The notes: generated from the sequence alone by a model not told the origin. Counted from the stretch's first letter, positions 1-9,120 are shown. The stretch is 64,000 nucleotides of DNA from Pseudobowmanella sp964228145 (GCA_964228145.1 CAXQZJ010000131.1:1-64000); one strand, 5' to 3'. Made by a program: numbers and translations.

Positions 1-545
1 CGAGCCTCGTCTTGATCGATAAACCCTGCATTGAGGTCGGCATCAATGGCCATTTGCTTGCCAGGCATAGCATCAAGGGTAAAGCGGGCGCTTACTTCAG
101 ATATACGCCCAGCACCGGCTGTGACTACCTTAAAGTTAATGATTAACAAGATAGCGAAAACGACAATACCGACGGCATAGTTACCACCAATCACCACCTC
201 TCCGAACGCCTGAATCACTTTACCCGCAGCGTCGCCCCCTTCATGTCCCTCAAGCAGGACAACACGGGTTGAAGCCACATTTAGTGCCAGACGAAGTACG
301 GTGGCGATCAACAGAATAAGTGGGAAGGAACCAAATTCGACGGGTTTGTCGGTAAATACCACGACCAGTATGACGACTAGCGACAATGCAATATTGAAAC
401 TGAATAAAACATCCAGTAAAACCGCTGGCATGGGCAATATAACCATCCCCATTATGGCCAGCAATATCATCGGTGTGCCCAGACCGGACATAAACTTCCG
501 GACCTGATTCTTATCTATTTGTTTAACGTAGCTTGTCAGCTCCAT
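1..545 (-). CDS. flhA: FlhA, flagellar type III export gate protein (5' part, cut by window edge)
   Basis: Reading the minus strand from an ATG at 545 gives about 181 codons, open to the window edge, so only the N-terminal quarter is present. It begins MELTSYVKQIDK and shows closely spaced hydrophobic helices, then the conserved family stretch KPVEFGSFPLILLIATVLRL and the segment SARFTLDAMPGKQMAID typical of the FlhA/FHIPEP loop. FlhA is the large inner-membrane component of the flagellar secretion gate and binds chaperone-substrate complexes through a C-terminal domain lying outside the window. An in-frame ATG at 557 is an alternative start. A strong sigma-54 site lies about 40 bp upstream, as expected for a class III flhA-flhF-flhG-fliA operon; those other genes are outside the window. 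Confidence 0.96.
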   Translation of the reverse strand, partial: MELTSYVKQIDKNQVRKFMSGLGTPMILLAIMGMVILPMPAVLLDVLFSFNIALSLVVILVVVFTDKPVEFGSFPLILLIATVLRLALNVASTRVVLLEGHEGGDAAGKVIQAFGEVVIGGNYAVGIVVFAILLIINFKVVTAGAGRISEVSARFTLDAMPGKQMAIDADLNAGFIDQDEA

Positions 546-583
546 AACTTCGAGCATCGGTATTTTGACAGTGATCACCGGTT

Positions 584-600
584 TGCAACTACCTTGCCAG
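584..600 (-). promoter_or_regulatory. Sigma-54 promoter of flhA
   Basis: The minus strand reads CTGGCAAGGTAGTTGCA, which matches the sigma-54 consensus YTGGCACGRNNNTTGCW at nearly all fixed positions with correct GG-to-GC spacing. The -12 element is about 40 bp from the flhA start. Flagellar class III promoters in Vibrio and Pseudomonas are of this type. Confidence 0.85.
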
Positions 601-824
601 TTTTCTGATGACGTGTTGAAAGAAACAGCCGAAGGGGTCTGTCTATTCCATCTGGGGCAACTGATGAATCACCCAAAATGTACGATAAACAGCATTTTCT
701 CTTGAAGGTTTAAGAAATCCCAATACAATAGCGAAAGGTAATTAACATGCTGTTTACCTGAATAAAAATTAAAAAATAACAAGCCACGAATAAAAACAAT
801 AAGGCGACACACAGTAGGGATCAC

Positions 825-1634
825 ATGAAAGTCAACGCGCTAACCTTATGCAGTGCTGGCTGGTTGATGCTGACAACACAACCGGTTAATGCCGAATTTA
901 TCCAAATTGGTGGGCTTGTTCACGACACCGAAACAAAAACGATTCTCGATGCAAGTCGGGACCGGATGTACAGTGCCTTGGATGCATTTAACTTAAGTGT
1001 TCAGGATACCTACGCCATGCTCAGTGATCCAGATAGTCAGTTTTTTGGCTGGCAAATCATGGATACGGTGGTCAACAGTCAGTTTATGGACGCGCTGTTT
1101 GACGGTAACGCAGAAGCAGACTGCAGCAATGCTGTGACCAGGGGCGACCGTGCGGTCAGTTGCGGTAATTTATTAGCCTATGCAGATTGGCAGGATGGTC
1201 TGCTTGGTGAAAACTGGACCAATGATGATAACTGGACACTGGGTGATGGTAATAAAGTCATTCCATTGGACCGCTGGGGGTTCGTTTCAACGGACCCTAT
1301 CATCAGTAATGACTTGGCCCGTCCTTTTGGGACATCAATCGTCTGGGCTGATGGCAGGGTCAAATACTACGACAGTTTTTATACCGAAAGTGGTTTTGAC
1401 CGCTTCGGTCAGACCAATCAGGACTTACATCTTAACCTGATGCTTTACTATGACATTCCAGCGCCGATTACCACACCGGTTTCAGCACCTTCGATGCTAC
1501 CGCCGGCAGGTCCAGTCACCTCACCCGTCTCTATGCCCAGCGATCCGGCAGCACCGGCGCCGATTCCTGAGCCGGCAACCTTGTGGCTAATGTTAACCGG
1601 CGCATGGTTGTGGCGTAATCGAACTGCACGCTAG
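825..1634 (+). CDS. PEP-CTERM sorting domain protein, secreted, unknown function
   Basis: A 269-residue protein with an N-terminal signal peptide (MKVNALTLCSAGWLML, predicted cut after VNA) and a C-terminal PEP-CTERM signal: IPEPATLW, a short hydrophobic helix, then the basic tail RNRTAR. A Pro/Ala/Ser-rich linker (about residues 215-245) precedes it. PEP-CTERM proteins are processed by exosortases and usually exported with exopolysaccharide systems. The middle region (residues 25-210) resembles nothing I can name. The start is supported by AGGGA upstream of the ATG. The TAG stop shares three bases with the stop of the convergent flhB. It is the only gene on the plus strand in the first 20 kb and interrupts the usual flhA-flhB adjacency, which suggests an insertion. 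Confidence 0.85.
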   Translation: MKVNALTLCSAGWLMLTTQPVNAEFIQIGGLVHDTETKTILDASRDRMYSALDAFNLSVQDTYAMLSDPDSQFFGWQIMDTVVNSQFMDALFDGNAEADCSNAVTRGDRAVSCGNLLAYADWQDGLLGENWTNDDNWTLGDGNKVIPLDRWGFVSTDPIISNDLARPFGTSIVWADGRVKYYDSFYTESGFDRFGQTNQDLHLNLMLYYDIPAPITTPVSAPSMLPPAGPVTSPVSMPSDPAAPAPIPEPATLWLMLTGAWLWRNRTAR

Positions 1635-2761
1635 TAGCGGTATTCAGGCGGTATCGGTAAATTATGCGTTAGCGGCTTCGGCCGCTTGCCTTTACCACTG
1701 CGCCACGCTTTGAGCTGATATACATAAGCGAGTAATTGCGCAACAGCCATAAACAGCTGCTCTGGAATTTCATGTTCCACCTCAGTTGAGTAAAATACCG
1801 CTCGGGCCAGAGGCGGCGCAGCGACCAGAGGCACGGAGTGGGCACTGGCAATTTTTCTGATATGCAGCGCCAGTTCATCCGCACCTTTGGCGATAACCAC
1901 TGGCGCACGCTCGCCACTGGGATCATATTTTAACGCTACCGAGTAATGGGTTGGGTTAGTAACCACGACATCAGCTTCCGGCACCGCCTGCATCATACGT
2001 TTTGCTGCAGCCTGATATTGCAAACGCCGAATTCGGCTTTTGATTTGCGGATCACCCTCAGAATTTTTGCGCTCGTCCTTCACTTCCTGCTTGGACATTT
2101 TCATTTGTTCTGTGTGCTTGTGCTGACTCCAAGGCACATCGAATATCGCTATCGGGATCATCGCGCAGCAAATGATTAGGAAAATCCAGGCGACTAATTC
2201 GACGGCGTGAATCAAATTGCGTGGATACATCTCCTGATCGAGGTGTAGCGCTTCGTCTTGAAAAAACGTTAACGCGATAAACGTGGTTACCGCCACTACA
2301 ATGAATTTGGCTGCGGCTTTAAGTAATTCAACAGCCCCGTTAGGTCCAAACATGCGTTTTAAGCCTTTCAGGGGATTCAGCTTATTGAACTGCGGTTTAG
2401 CGGTATGCCAAGTGAAGTTATACCCCCCGAGCGCGACATTGCCATACACGCCGGCGATAACAACGATCACCATATAAAATGCCATAGGTACAATTAGGGA
2501 TTTCAGCACGGCGGGTAGAATTTGAAACGCATGAGCAAAGTCGTAGGTTTCCTCCCGTGACAAGGTAAATGCCCGCGTGAAAATCTCATACAAAGCCTCG
2601 GCTAGCCCTCGCCCTACCAGTAATAAAGCAGCGGCGCTGGCTATCAATACCAAGGTAGTAGAGAGTTCCCGGGATCGGGCAATCTGACCTTTCTCTTTCG
2701 CCTTGGATTTCTTTTTCTCCGTGGGGTCTTCTGTTTTTTCCTGCGCATCATCCGCTGCCAT
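1631..2761 (-). CDS. flhB: FlhB, flagellar export substrate-specificity switch protein
   Basis: A 376-residue inner-membrane protein of the flagellar type III export apparatus. The N-terminus (EKTEDPTEKKKSKAKEKGQI) is the family signature and is followed by four transmembrane helices. The cytoplasmic domain carries the autocleavage motif NPTH in VVTNPTHYSVALKY near residue 268; cleavage between N and P switches export from rod/hook to filament substrates. Full family length. It ends the fliK-LMNOPQR-flhB run, 9 bp after fliR. Its stop overlaps that of the convergent PEP-CTERM gene by 4 bp. Confidence 0.98.
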   Translation of the reverse strand: MAADDAQEKTEDPTEKKKSKAKEKGQIARSRELSTTLVLIASAAALLLVGRGLAEALYEIFTRAFTLSREETYDFAHAFQILPAVLKSLIVPMAFYMVIVVIAGVYGNVALGGYNFTWHTAKPQFNKLNPLKGLKRMFGPNGAVELLKAAAKFIVVAVTTFIALTFFQDEALHLDQEMYPRNLIHAVELVAWIFLIICCAMIPIAIFDVPWSQHKHTEQMKMSKQEVKDERKNSEGDPQIKSRIRRLQYQAAAKRMMQAVPEADVVVTNPTHYSVALKYDPSGERAPVVIAKGADELALHIRKIASAHSVPLVAAPPLARAVFYSTEVEHEIPEQLFMAVAQLLAYVYQLKAWRSGKGKRPKPLTHNLPIPPEYRY

Positions 2762-2770
2762 AACGCCCCC

Positions 2771-3550
2771 TTATGTACAAATTTGCAACATGGTGCAGAT
2801 CAATTGCTGCCCTCGTTGCCACTGATTTTCAAAATGATTAGCAAAGTTGCCCATGGTTAACCAAATAACCAATAGACCAACGATTTGAGCTATGGCGAAG
2901 CCCAAGGTAAAGATATTCAGTTGAGGCGCTGCCTTGGTCATCACGCCAAAGGCGAGATTAATGATTAACAAGGATACAATCGGTGCCAAAGACAAGGTGA
3001 CTGCGGCAATGAACATCCAGCTTCCCCAGTGGGCTAAGGCTTTGAAGTTGCTCACCTCAAACAACCCTTGCCCGACCGGCAGGGCTTCAAAGCTCAGAAC
3101 GATCATGCGGATCATCGCCAAATGTCCGTCGAATCCCCAAAACAGCAACGTGGCCAGAATCAGGTAAAACTGACCGACTGCCGGCACATTGATACCGTTG
3201 ACCGGGTCCACAATAGACGCAAAACCCAAACCAGTTTGCATCGCGACAATTTGCCCTGCCAGCACAAAGGTATTGAGGACCATCATAGTGACAAAACCGG
3301 CTGCCAGGCCAATCAGCAACTGCTCAATCATCAACACCCATGTACCCGCAGATACCAGATTATCCACCGGCACCGCCGGCACCACAGGCATAATCAGTAC
3401 CGACAGAAATAAGGTTAACAGAGCGCGAACCTGTGGCGGCACAGATTTGGCGCTAACTCCCACCATGGCGGCGAATAGCCCTGATACCCGCATAAAAGGC
3501 AGCAGTAAATCAGCCATTGCCTGAGTGACATTTGCGGCCAGCAACTCCAT
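2771..3550 (-). CDS. fliR: FliR, flagellar export gate protein
   Basis: A 259-residue, highly hydrophobic protein with about six membrane helices, matching FliR of the FliPQR export gate. The N-terminus (MELLAANVTQAMADLLLPFM) and the stretch QTGLGFASIVDPVNG are characteristic of the family. I chose the ATG at 3550 because it gives the usual FliR N-terminus; a TTG at 3562 would add four residues and overlap the fliQ stop. It lies directly after fliQ and before flhB, the standard order, so translational coupling is likely. Confidence 0.97.
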   Translation of the reverse strand: MELLAANVTQAMADLLLPFMRVSGLFAAMVGVSAKSVPPQVRALLTLFLSVLIMPVVPAVPVDNLVSAGTWVLMIEQLLIGLAAGFVTMMVLNTFVLAGQIVAMQTGLGFASIVDPVNGINVPAVGQFYLILATLLFWGFDGHLAMIRMIVLSFEALPVGQGLFEVSNFKALAHWGSWMFIAAVTLSLAPIVSLLIINLAFGVMTKAAPQLNIFTLGFAIAQIVGLLVIWLTMGNFANHFENQWQRGQQLICTMLQICT

Positions 3551-3554
3551 TCGT

Positions 3555-3824
3555 CTAACCAACCACCTGAGGAATCATATCGACCATGTGGAAAGTAAAA
3601 TCCATGAGTTTTTTGACCAACCAATGACCGCCCCAGCTAAGCGCCAGTAGGGTCACAATCAAACGCGGCAAAAAGTTGATGGTTTGTTCATTGATTGAAG
3701 TAGCAGCCTGAAACACCGACACGATCAAGCCGACGAACAAACTCGGTAGTATGATCGCCGATACCAGCAAGATAACCATGCCCAGTGCATCACGTAAAAC
3801 ATCGACAAAGACTTCTGGAGACAT
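3555..3824 (-). CDS. fliQ: FliQ, flagellar export gate protein
   Basis: An 89-residue protein, the normal FliQ length, with two long hydrophobic helices (about residues 15-40 and 50-78) and the family start MSPEVFVDVLRDAL. The motif FQAATSINEQTINFLPR in the inter-helix loop is diagnostic. FliQ packs around the FliP-FliR complex in the export gate. It lies 10 bp after fliP and immediately before fliR. Confidence 0.97.
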   Translation of the reverse strand: MSPEVFVDVLRDALGMVILLVSAIILPSLFVGLIVSVFQAATSINEQTINFLPRLIVTLLALSWGGHWLVKKLMDFTFHMVDMIPQVVG

Positions 3825-3834
3825 AATTTATCCT

Positions 3835-4581
3835 CTATAAACCATAACTGTTGGCGAGCGTGCCAAAGATCAGGTTCCAGCCATCGACCATCACAAACAA
3901 CATCAGCTTAAACGGCAGTGCAACAATCATAGGTGATAGCATCATCATCCCCATTGCCATCAGCACTGAGGCGACCACCAAATCCAGGATCAGAAAAGGA
4001 ATAAACAACATAAAACCAATTTGAAACGCGGTTTTAAGTTCGCTGGTGACAAACGCGGGGATCAATACATTCATAGGCACTTCGGTCGGGTCCTGAAACT
4101 GGCCGGTATAGCCGCCTATTTCCACAAATGTTTCCAAGTCTTTCACCCGGGTTTGTGACAACATAAATGCCCGCAAGGGCACTTTTGCCTGCTCATAGGC
4201 CTGAACTGACGTAATCTCCTCATTCAGATAAGGTTGCAACGCCTGCTCATTCACCTGCTCGAATACCGGCGCCATAATGAATAAGCTTAGGAACAAACTT
4301 ATTCCAATTAGAATCTGGTTAGAGGGAGATTGCTGCAGGCCAATTGCCTGCCGCAAGATAGATAGCACCACAATGATACGGGTAAATGAGGTCATCATCA
4401 GGATGAATGCCGGCAACAAGCTTAGTGCCGTCATGATCGCCAACACTTGCAAGGTCATGGTGTATTCTTGGCTGCCATCATCATTAGTGGTCACAGTGAC
4501 AGCCTGAATACCTTGTTGCGCATCAGCGATTGACGGCAGCAAGCACAATAACGGCGCAAGGCGCCAAAACCACTTAGTCAT
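3835..4581 (-). CDS. fliP: FliP, flagellar export gate protein
   Basis: A 248-residue protein with a cleavable signal peptide (MTKWFWRLAPLLCLLPSIADA), unusual among membrane gate proteins but normal for FliP. Family landmarks are FTRIIVVLSILRQAIGLQQS, followed by a periplasmic domain and a C-terminal helical pair ending LMLFVMVDGWNLI. It forms the pentameric core of the FliPQR export channel. Its start overlaps the end of fliO by 8 bp. Confidence 0.98.
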   Translation of the reverse strand: MTKWFWRLAPLLCLLPSIADAQQGIQAVTVTTNDDGSQEYTMTLQVLAIMTALSLLPAFILMMTSFTRIIVVLSILRQAIGLQQSPSNQILIGISLFLSLFIMAPVFEQVNEQALQPYLNEEITSVQAYEQAKVPLRAFMLSQTRVKDLETFVEIGGYTGQFQDPTEVPMNVLIPAFVTSELKTAFQIGFMLFIPFLILDLVVASVLMAMGMMMLSPMIVALPFKLMLFVMVDGWNLIFGTLANSYGL

Positions 4582-5017
4582 GGCTTGTCTCCTTACGTTG
4601 CTGGAGCATTGCGGCGAATTTATTTTTCAGTTCTTTGCCCTTCTCTGCTTCGCCGGCCAATGGCGTATCCAACTTGGATAAATGACTGATATTTTGCGCT
4701 GTTATGCCCAGTAAGTGTTGTTCTTCACCTACTTGTACCACCATTAACCGCTCACGGTTGCCCAGCATCATTGATGCGACCGGTTTCAACTGCGCGCTAC
4801 CAGATTGAGTGACATTAAACCGACGCATCACAAAACCCAGTGCGAATACCAAAGCAACAACCAGGAAAAGCGACAGGAAAATTGACGCTATGGTGCCTAC
4901 GGTCGCGCCAGAAGATTGACTAAGTGCGGGAAAGGAAAACAGAGAAAGCCCGGCTGTACAAAGCCAGGCTATTGATTTAACGGAGTTTTTTGATTCTTTC
5001 GATTTGACTAATAACAT
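4574..5017 (-). CDS. fliO: FliO, flagellar export gate assembly protein
   Basis: A 147-residue protein with a signal-like N-terminus, a second membrane helix (IASIFLSLFLVVALVFALGF) and a cytoplasmic FliO/MopB domain containing KPVASMMLGNRERLMVVQVG. FliO assists assembly of the FliP ring. The start codon at 5017 lies inside fliN, giving a 41-bp overlap in another frame. I found no better start downstream, and the conserved domain confirms that the frame is real. No good Shine-Dalgarno is visible, so expression probably depends on coupling to fliN translation. Confidence 0.92.
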   Translation of the reverse strand: MLLVKSKESKNSVKSIAWLCTAGLSLFSFPALSQSSGATVGTIASIFLSLFLVVALVFALGFVMRRFNVTQSGSAQLKPVASMMLGNRERLMVVQVGEEQHLLGITAQNISHLSKLDTPLAGEAEKGKELKNKFAAMLQQRKETSHD

Positions 5018-5393
5018 CTGTTAAACGGATACCAAATTTATCGTTGACCACTACTACTTCTCCATGAGCAATCAACGTGCCATTTACTAACACGTCTAAC
5101 GGTTCACCGGCGACCCGGTCGAGTTCCACCACAGAACCTTGATTTAATTGCAGCAGATTGCGAATACTAATATTGCTTCGCCCCACTTCCATACTGATGG
5201 TAACGGGTATATCTAAAATGGTATCCAATTTCCGCTTTTCACTGGCACTTATCTCCGCCGGTTCCTGAAGCTCATCCAATTCAGCGACCTGCACATCTTG
5301 CTCAGTCTCACTTTCGCCACTCGCCTCAGATTCGGCCTGCTCCGCCATAGCGGCAGCCCAATCGTCCATTGAATCATCGTTTTCGTTGCTCAT
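4977..5393 (-). CDS. fliN: FliN, flagellar motor switch C-ring protein
   Basis: A 138-residue protein with an acidic, low-complexity N-terminal half (residues 1-50, rich in E, D and A) and a C-terminal SpoA domain. The domain shows the FliN hallmark IPVTISMEVGRSNISIRNLL and LDVLVNGTLIAHGEVVVVNDKFGIRL. It forms the lower C-ring with FliM and FliG and sets rotation direction. It lies about 40 bp after fliM and overlaps fliO. Confidence 0.98.
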   Translation of the reverse strand: MSNENDDSMDDWAAAMAEQAESEASGESETEQDVQVAELDELQEPAEISASEKRKLDTILDIPVTISMEVGRSNISIRNLLQLNQGSVVELDRVAGEPLDVLVNGTLIAHGEVVVVNDKFGIRLTDVISQIERIKKLR

Positions 5394-5433
5394 TTTATAC
5401 TCCTCTCATCGCTCGCAAGTCGATGAAATACCA

Positions 5434-6504
5434 TTAAATTAAATCGTCCAGGCCTTCTTCCAGGCCCTGGAGTTCAGCGTCGCTATCTAATCTGCGTCCA
5501 CCTTTAGTTAACAATTGCAGTTCTGACTTGACTGATGCCGGACGCTTTATTTTTTCTGCGACTTGCAAGGCAATGTTGTCACGTGAACGGCCTAATTTGG
5601 TGCGGAAACTCGGCAACCCCTCCACCGACATCACAACGTGCTCCGGCATTTCTATCGGGATAATGTCACCCGCTTTAAGGTCCATCACCTCGTTAAGGGA
5701 TAATTCAAATTCTAACAACTCAGCAGTGACCTCAACCTCGACATCCATGATTTCATCACGCAATGCTTTGCTCCAACGCAGATCGGTGTCTTCCTGATCG
5801 CTCTGAACACCCGCATCCAGTAACTCCCGAATCGGCTCTAACATTGAGTAAGGGAGAGCAATGTGGAAATCACCGCCTCCGCCATCGAGTTCTATATGAA
5901 ATGAGCTGATCACCACCACCTCAGTCGGGTTGACGATATTTGCCATAGCCGGATTGACCTCAGAGTCAAGATACTCAAATGACACGTCCATGACCGGCGC
6001 CCATGCCTCTTTATAATCCTCGAAAATCAGTTTTAGCAGCATCTGCGTGATACGACGCTCCGTCGGGGTAAATTCACGGCCTTCAATTTTTGCGTGAAAA
6101 CGTCCATCACCGCCAAAGAAATTGTCCACCAAAATAAACACTAAGCGTGCTTCCATGGTGATAAGGCCAGTGCCCTTTAGCGGCCGGAACCTGACCATAT
6201 TTAAACTAGTCGGGACAAACAGCGTATGCACATACTCACCGAACTTAATCATCTGGATGCCGTTTATCGACACCTCAGCACTGCGGCGCATCATATTAAA
6301 CAGGCTCACCCGCATGTGACGCGCGAAACGTTCGTTGACCATTTCAAGGGTCGGCATCCGCCCCCGGACAATACGGTCTTGAGAGGAGAAATCGTACTCA
6401 ATCAGTCCATCGGCGCTCTGCGCCGTTTCGACCTCTTCTTCTTCGACATCATCGACTCCGTGAAGTAGCGCGTCGATTTCATCTTGTGATAATAAGTCAG
6501 TCAC
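5434..6504 (-). CDS. fliM: FliM, flagellar motor switch protein
   Basis: A 356-residue protein of full family length. The N-terminal peptide MTDLLSQDEIDALLHGV is the CheY-P binding segment. The middle CheC-like domain includes HTLFVPTSLNMVRFRPLKG, and the C-terminal SpoA domain includes ELSLNEVMDLKAGDIIPIEM. FliM transmits CheY-P binding to FliG in the C-ring. Position between fliL and fliN is standard. Confidence 0.98.
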   Translation of the reverse strand: MTDLLSQDEIDALLHGVDDVEEEEVETAQSADGLIEYDFSSQDRIVRGRMPTLEMVNERFARHMRVSLFNMMRRSAEVSINGIQMIKFGEYVHTLFVPTSLNMVRFRPLKGTGLITMEARLVFILVDNFFGGDGRFHAKIEGREFTPTERRITQMLLKLIFEDYKEAWAPVMDVSFEYLDSEVNPAMANIVNPTEVVVISSFHIELDGGGGDFHIALPYSMLEPIRELLDAGVQSDQEDTDLRWSKALRDEIMDVEVEVTAELLEFELSLNEVMDLKAGDIIPIEMPEHVVMSVEGLPSFRTKLGRSRDNIALQVAEKIKRPASVKSELQLLTKGGRRLDSDAELQGLEEGLDDLI

Positions 6505-6515
6505 TGGTGTTCTCT

Positions 6516-7040
6516 TTATTGCATCACAAAGCCGGTAAACAGGACTTTTTCAACCACTTCGTTCCCGGTAATCTCTTTCATCGTAGCTCGTACATCACGT
6601 AATGCCTGATCCCGCAACGCTACCTTTCCCGCCTCAGTCACTAAATCATCGGCGTTTGAGCTACTAAAAGCACTGAGTAAAGTGCCCTCTATCGAGGGAA
6701 TATGTGCTTTCGCTCGTTCCTCGTTTTCCAAACCTCGCACCATTAACTGGACGCGTATCTCCACCATTCTTCCCCGGGGCTCTCCGGGCACGTTAAAGGT
6801 GAACGGTCTTGGCATTTGCACATACAAGGCAGACCCCACTGAAGCTTCTGTAGGTTCAGCAGGAGCTTCGGCGGTCCCCTCTTCACCGGTGGCGGCGACG
6901 TCAGCTGCAGGCTCATCTGAGCCCATCAGGAAAAATGCAGCTGCACCACCTCCTCCAAGCAAAACCACCACGATTATGATGATAAGCATGAGTTTGCTTT
7001 TTTTCTTACCACCTTCTTCGGTTACGTCTTCATCTGCCAT
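6516..7040 (-). CDS. fliL: FliL, flagellar basal-body-associated membrane protein
   Basis: A 174-residue single-pass protein. A short cytoplasmic segment with lysines (GGKKKSKLM) precedes one transmembrane helix (about residues 17-40), then an Ala/Glu/Pro-rich linker and the periplasmic FliL domain (EIRVQLMVRGLENEERAKAH to the C-terminus). FliL surrounds the stator and supports torque. It lies 11 bp before fliM and 62 bp after fliK. Confidence 0.95.
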   Translation of the reverse strand: MADEDVTEEGGKKKSKLMLIIIIVVVLLGGGGAAAFFLMGSDEPAADVAATGEEGTAEAPAEPTEASVGSALYVQMPRPFTFNVPGEPRGRMVEIRVQLMVRGLENEERAKAHIPSIEGTLLSAFSSSNADDLVTEAGKVALRDQALRDVRATMKEITGNEVVEKVLFTGFVMQ

Positions 7041-7102
7041 CTGTTACTACCTGGTTTGTTTACTTCCCCTGCTGTAAATGTAGCAAGGATTTCACCTACT
7101 GA

Positions 7103-8953
7103 TTATACGAAATAGTCTATCACGCCATCGGCCACTGAGCCTACGGTTACCCGTTTCGCATCATCGGCAGCTTCACCGTTTTCCTGATGCTGACCGCCAT
7201 GCTCTTTATCGTTCTGAGCTAACCCTTGCTGAGCTTCACCAGACTGGCCTTGGTCATGCTTCACAAACGACTCCCCCAACGCAATACCGCGCTCAGCAAG
7301 CATCTCTTTTAGACGTTGTTGACTGTCTTGCAACAGGTCCCGAGCGGTTTGGGTTTGTACCACAAAGTTAACGCTGGCTTGTTCCCCTTGCATACTTACT
7401 TTAATCTGCATGCTGCCTAACTCAGGCGGATCCAAGCGTATCTCAGCGGTCATCAAGCGCTGACTGACCATCATCTGCACCTGATTAGCAATGTTTTTCA
7501 TGCCGTCTGGTTTTGTCAGGTTAGCCTGGTTCACATCGGCTTTGATTTGCTCCTGACTCAAACTTTGCGCCTGTTCAGCAAGTTGAGTCAAGACCATCGG
7601 TTGATTGGCTGTAACCGCATTCACGGGTCTGCTTATCTGCTGGGCCAGTTGATTGACTGCAGCAGTCTTATCAGCTTCCACCGCAAGGGCTTCAGTTATC
7701 GCATTCAACGGGATGGTTGACCCGGCATTATCCTGATTCAGTACCGCGCTAAATTGTTCAAGCAACTTTTCTGCAGGCATTACATCGCTTTTCAGCATCT
7801 GTTGCCAGTTTGCTAACAAGGTCTGTTGCTTGTCAGGCACCATATCGGGTCTGAGCTTTTCAATTACCTCGCTCAGCTGCGATAAATACTGGCTGTTAGT
7901 CAACATTTGTTCTGCAGAAACTTCGTTCAATCGTACCTCAGCATTGTTCTGAGCCTGCTGCAATTGCTGGTGTAAGGCCTGTAACAACAGCTGTTTTTCC
8001 TCTTTTGGCAAACTCGCGACACTGTCCATTATGGTTTGCCATTGATTTTGCAGCGTTTGGTTATTACTCGCAGGTTCGCCGTCAGCTGCCTGATTAAGCT
8101 GGGCAATCAGTTGGTCAAGGTCTTCCATCGCTGCCACAGTTTGTTCACTGTGCGGCTGATTTTGTAACAGCTGCTTGAGGGCTTCACTGGTATCTGTCAT
8201 CCAGTTTACCTGTGACTCCTGCGCTTGCTTACCTTGGTTGTCCAGTGCAGCAAGCCATTGTTGCAACATGGTCAGCATATCCTGCAGCAACTCTGCAGTT
8301 TCAACCTCACCTTCAGTTACCTGTTCGTTGCCAGACTGATTCAGCAAAGCCAGTTGTGCCAATAGCTGGTCAATTTGTTGACGCTGTTGCGGATCGGCAT
8401 TGTCCAAAAGGGCACGTAACGCCTGTTGATTGACATCTGTGCTGTCACCACCGTGAATCACCTCATTCACGGTCTGTTGCATACCCGCTATGTCAGAGCC
8501 TTGTTGTTGGCTACCACTAATAAGTGCAAGCCAGTCAATCTCATCATTGTCCAGCTCCTCTACAGCCTCAGCAATGGTTTTAACCGGCGCTCGCTCTGAT
8601 TCGTCCAAATCTTTTTGTCCGCCGGTCTGCATACTGGTCTGCTCGTTTGTTGATGGAACCCCGTTATCGCTATCTTGTTTATCAGATGCCGAACCCGTTA
8701 CGGCCTTAACCCTTGGTTCAGTTTCAGAGGCTTTTCTATTACTGGGTTCAGCGGAGGCCTCCGGCCCAGCACTTGCTGGGCGGGAGACATCACCTTGTTG
8801 CTGACGCAGCGAACCACCCGATCCCGGCTGCGAATCAGCACTGTGCTTTTGCATGTAGCCGGCAAAATCTTGCTGTGATTTTGCGTTAGGTTCAGCCTCA
8901 TTGTATGGCGTAGAGGCAACCTTTGTCTGTAGAGCGGCAACAATTTGCACCAT
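7103..8953 (-). CDS. fliK: FliK, flagellar hook-length control protein
   Basis: A 616-residue, very Gln-rich protein. The long N-terminal region (residues 1-480) is low-complexity, with Ser/Glu/Gln stretches and predicted helices, as in other FliK rulers. The C-terminal Flg_hook domain (about residues 490-570) contains AEIRLDPPELGSMQIKVSM and VQTQTARDLLQDSQQRLKEM, the conserved core that contacts FlhB to switch export specificity. It is the first gene of the fliK-to-flhB operon, preceded by a sigma-54 site. The long leader of about 120 nt is a notable feature. Confidence 0.93.
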   Translation of the reverse strand: MVQIVAALQTKVASTPYNEAEPNAKSQQDFAGYMQKHSADSQPGSGGSLRQQQGDVSRPASAGPEASAEPSNRKASETEPRVKAVTGSASDKQDSDNGVPSTNEQTSMQTGGQKDLDESERAPVKTIAEAVEELDNDEIDWLALISGSQQQGSDIAGMQQTVNEVIHGGDSTDVNQQALRALLDNADPQQRQQIDQLLAQLALLNQSGNEQVTEGEVETAELLQDMLTMLQQWLAALDNQGKQAQESQVNWMTDTSEALKQLLQNQPHSEQTVAAMEDLDQLIAQLNQAADGEPASNNQTLQNQWQTIMDSVASLPKEEKQLLLQALHQQLQQAQNNAEVRLNEVSAEQMLTNSQYLSQLSEVIEKLRPDMVPDKQQTLLANWQQMLKSDVMPAEKLLEQFSAVLNQDNAGSTIPLNAITEALAVEADKTAAVNQLAQQISRPVNAVTANQPMVLTQLAEQAQSLSQEQIKADVNQANLTKPDGMKNIANQVQMMVSQRLMTAEIRLDPPELGSMQIKVSMQGEQASVNFVVQTQTARDLLQDSQQRLKEMLAERGIALGESFVKHDQGQSGEAQQGLAQNDKEHGGQHQENGEAADDAKRVTVGSVADGVIDYFV

Positions 8954-9088
8954 CAGTTCGTTCTCCGACCACCTTAACTAAGCTATTGATAATTAATGTG
9001 GTTTTTTCGATTAAGACTTATAAATGACCCGCGCTTGCGGAAATGTCACAGATAATTGTCAGAAAAAATCTAACCTTTGGTGTGAATT

Positions 9089-9105
9089 TGCAAAGAATGT
9101 TCCAG
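9089..9105 (-). promoter_or_regulatory. Sigma-54 promoter of the fliK-LMNOPQR-flhB operon
   Basis: The minus strand reads CTGGAACATTCTTTGCA, with the -24 GG and -12 GC at the required spacing and a TTTGCA -12 box. The fliK start is about 135 bp downstream. It lies just past the fliJ stop, in the 167-bp gap between fliJ and fliK, and separates the two operons. The same half-sequence GGAACATT recurs in the pseB promoter. Confidence 0.8.
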
Positions 9106-9120
9106 TTTTCCAACGATCAA

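Noticed and set aside
9028..9042. Small hairpin CCGC/GCGG between fliJ and fliK as a possible terminator
   Set aside because: Only a 4-bp stem and no T-run; too weak to call.
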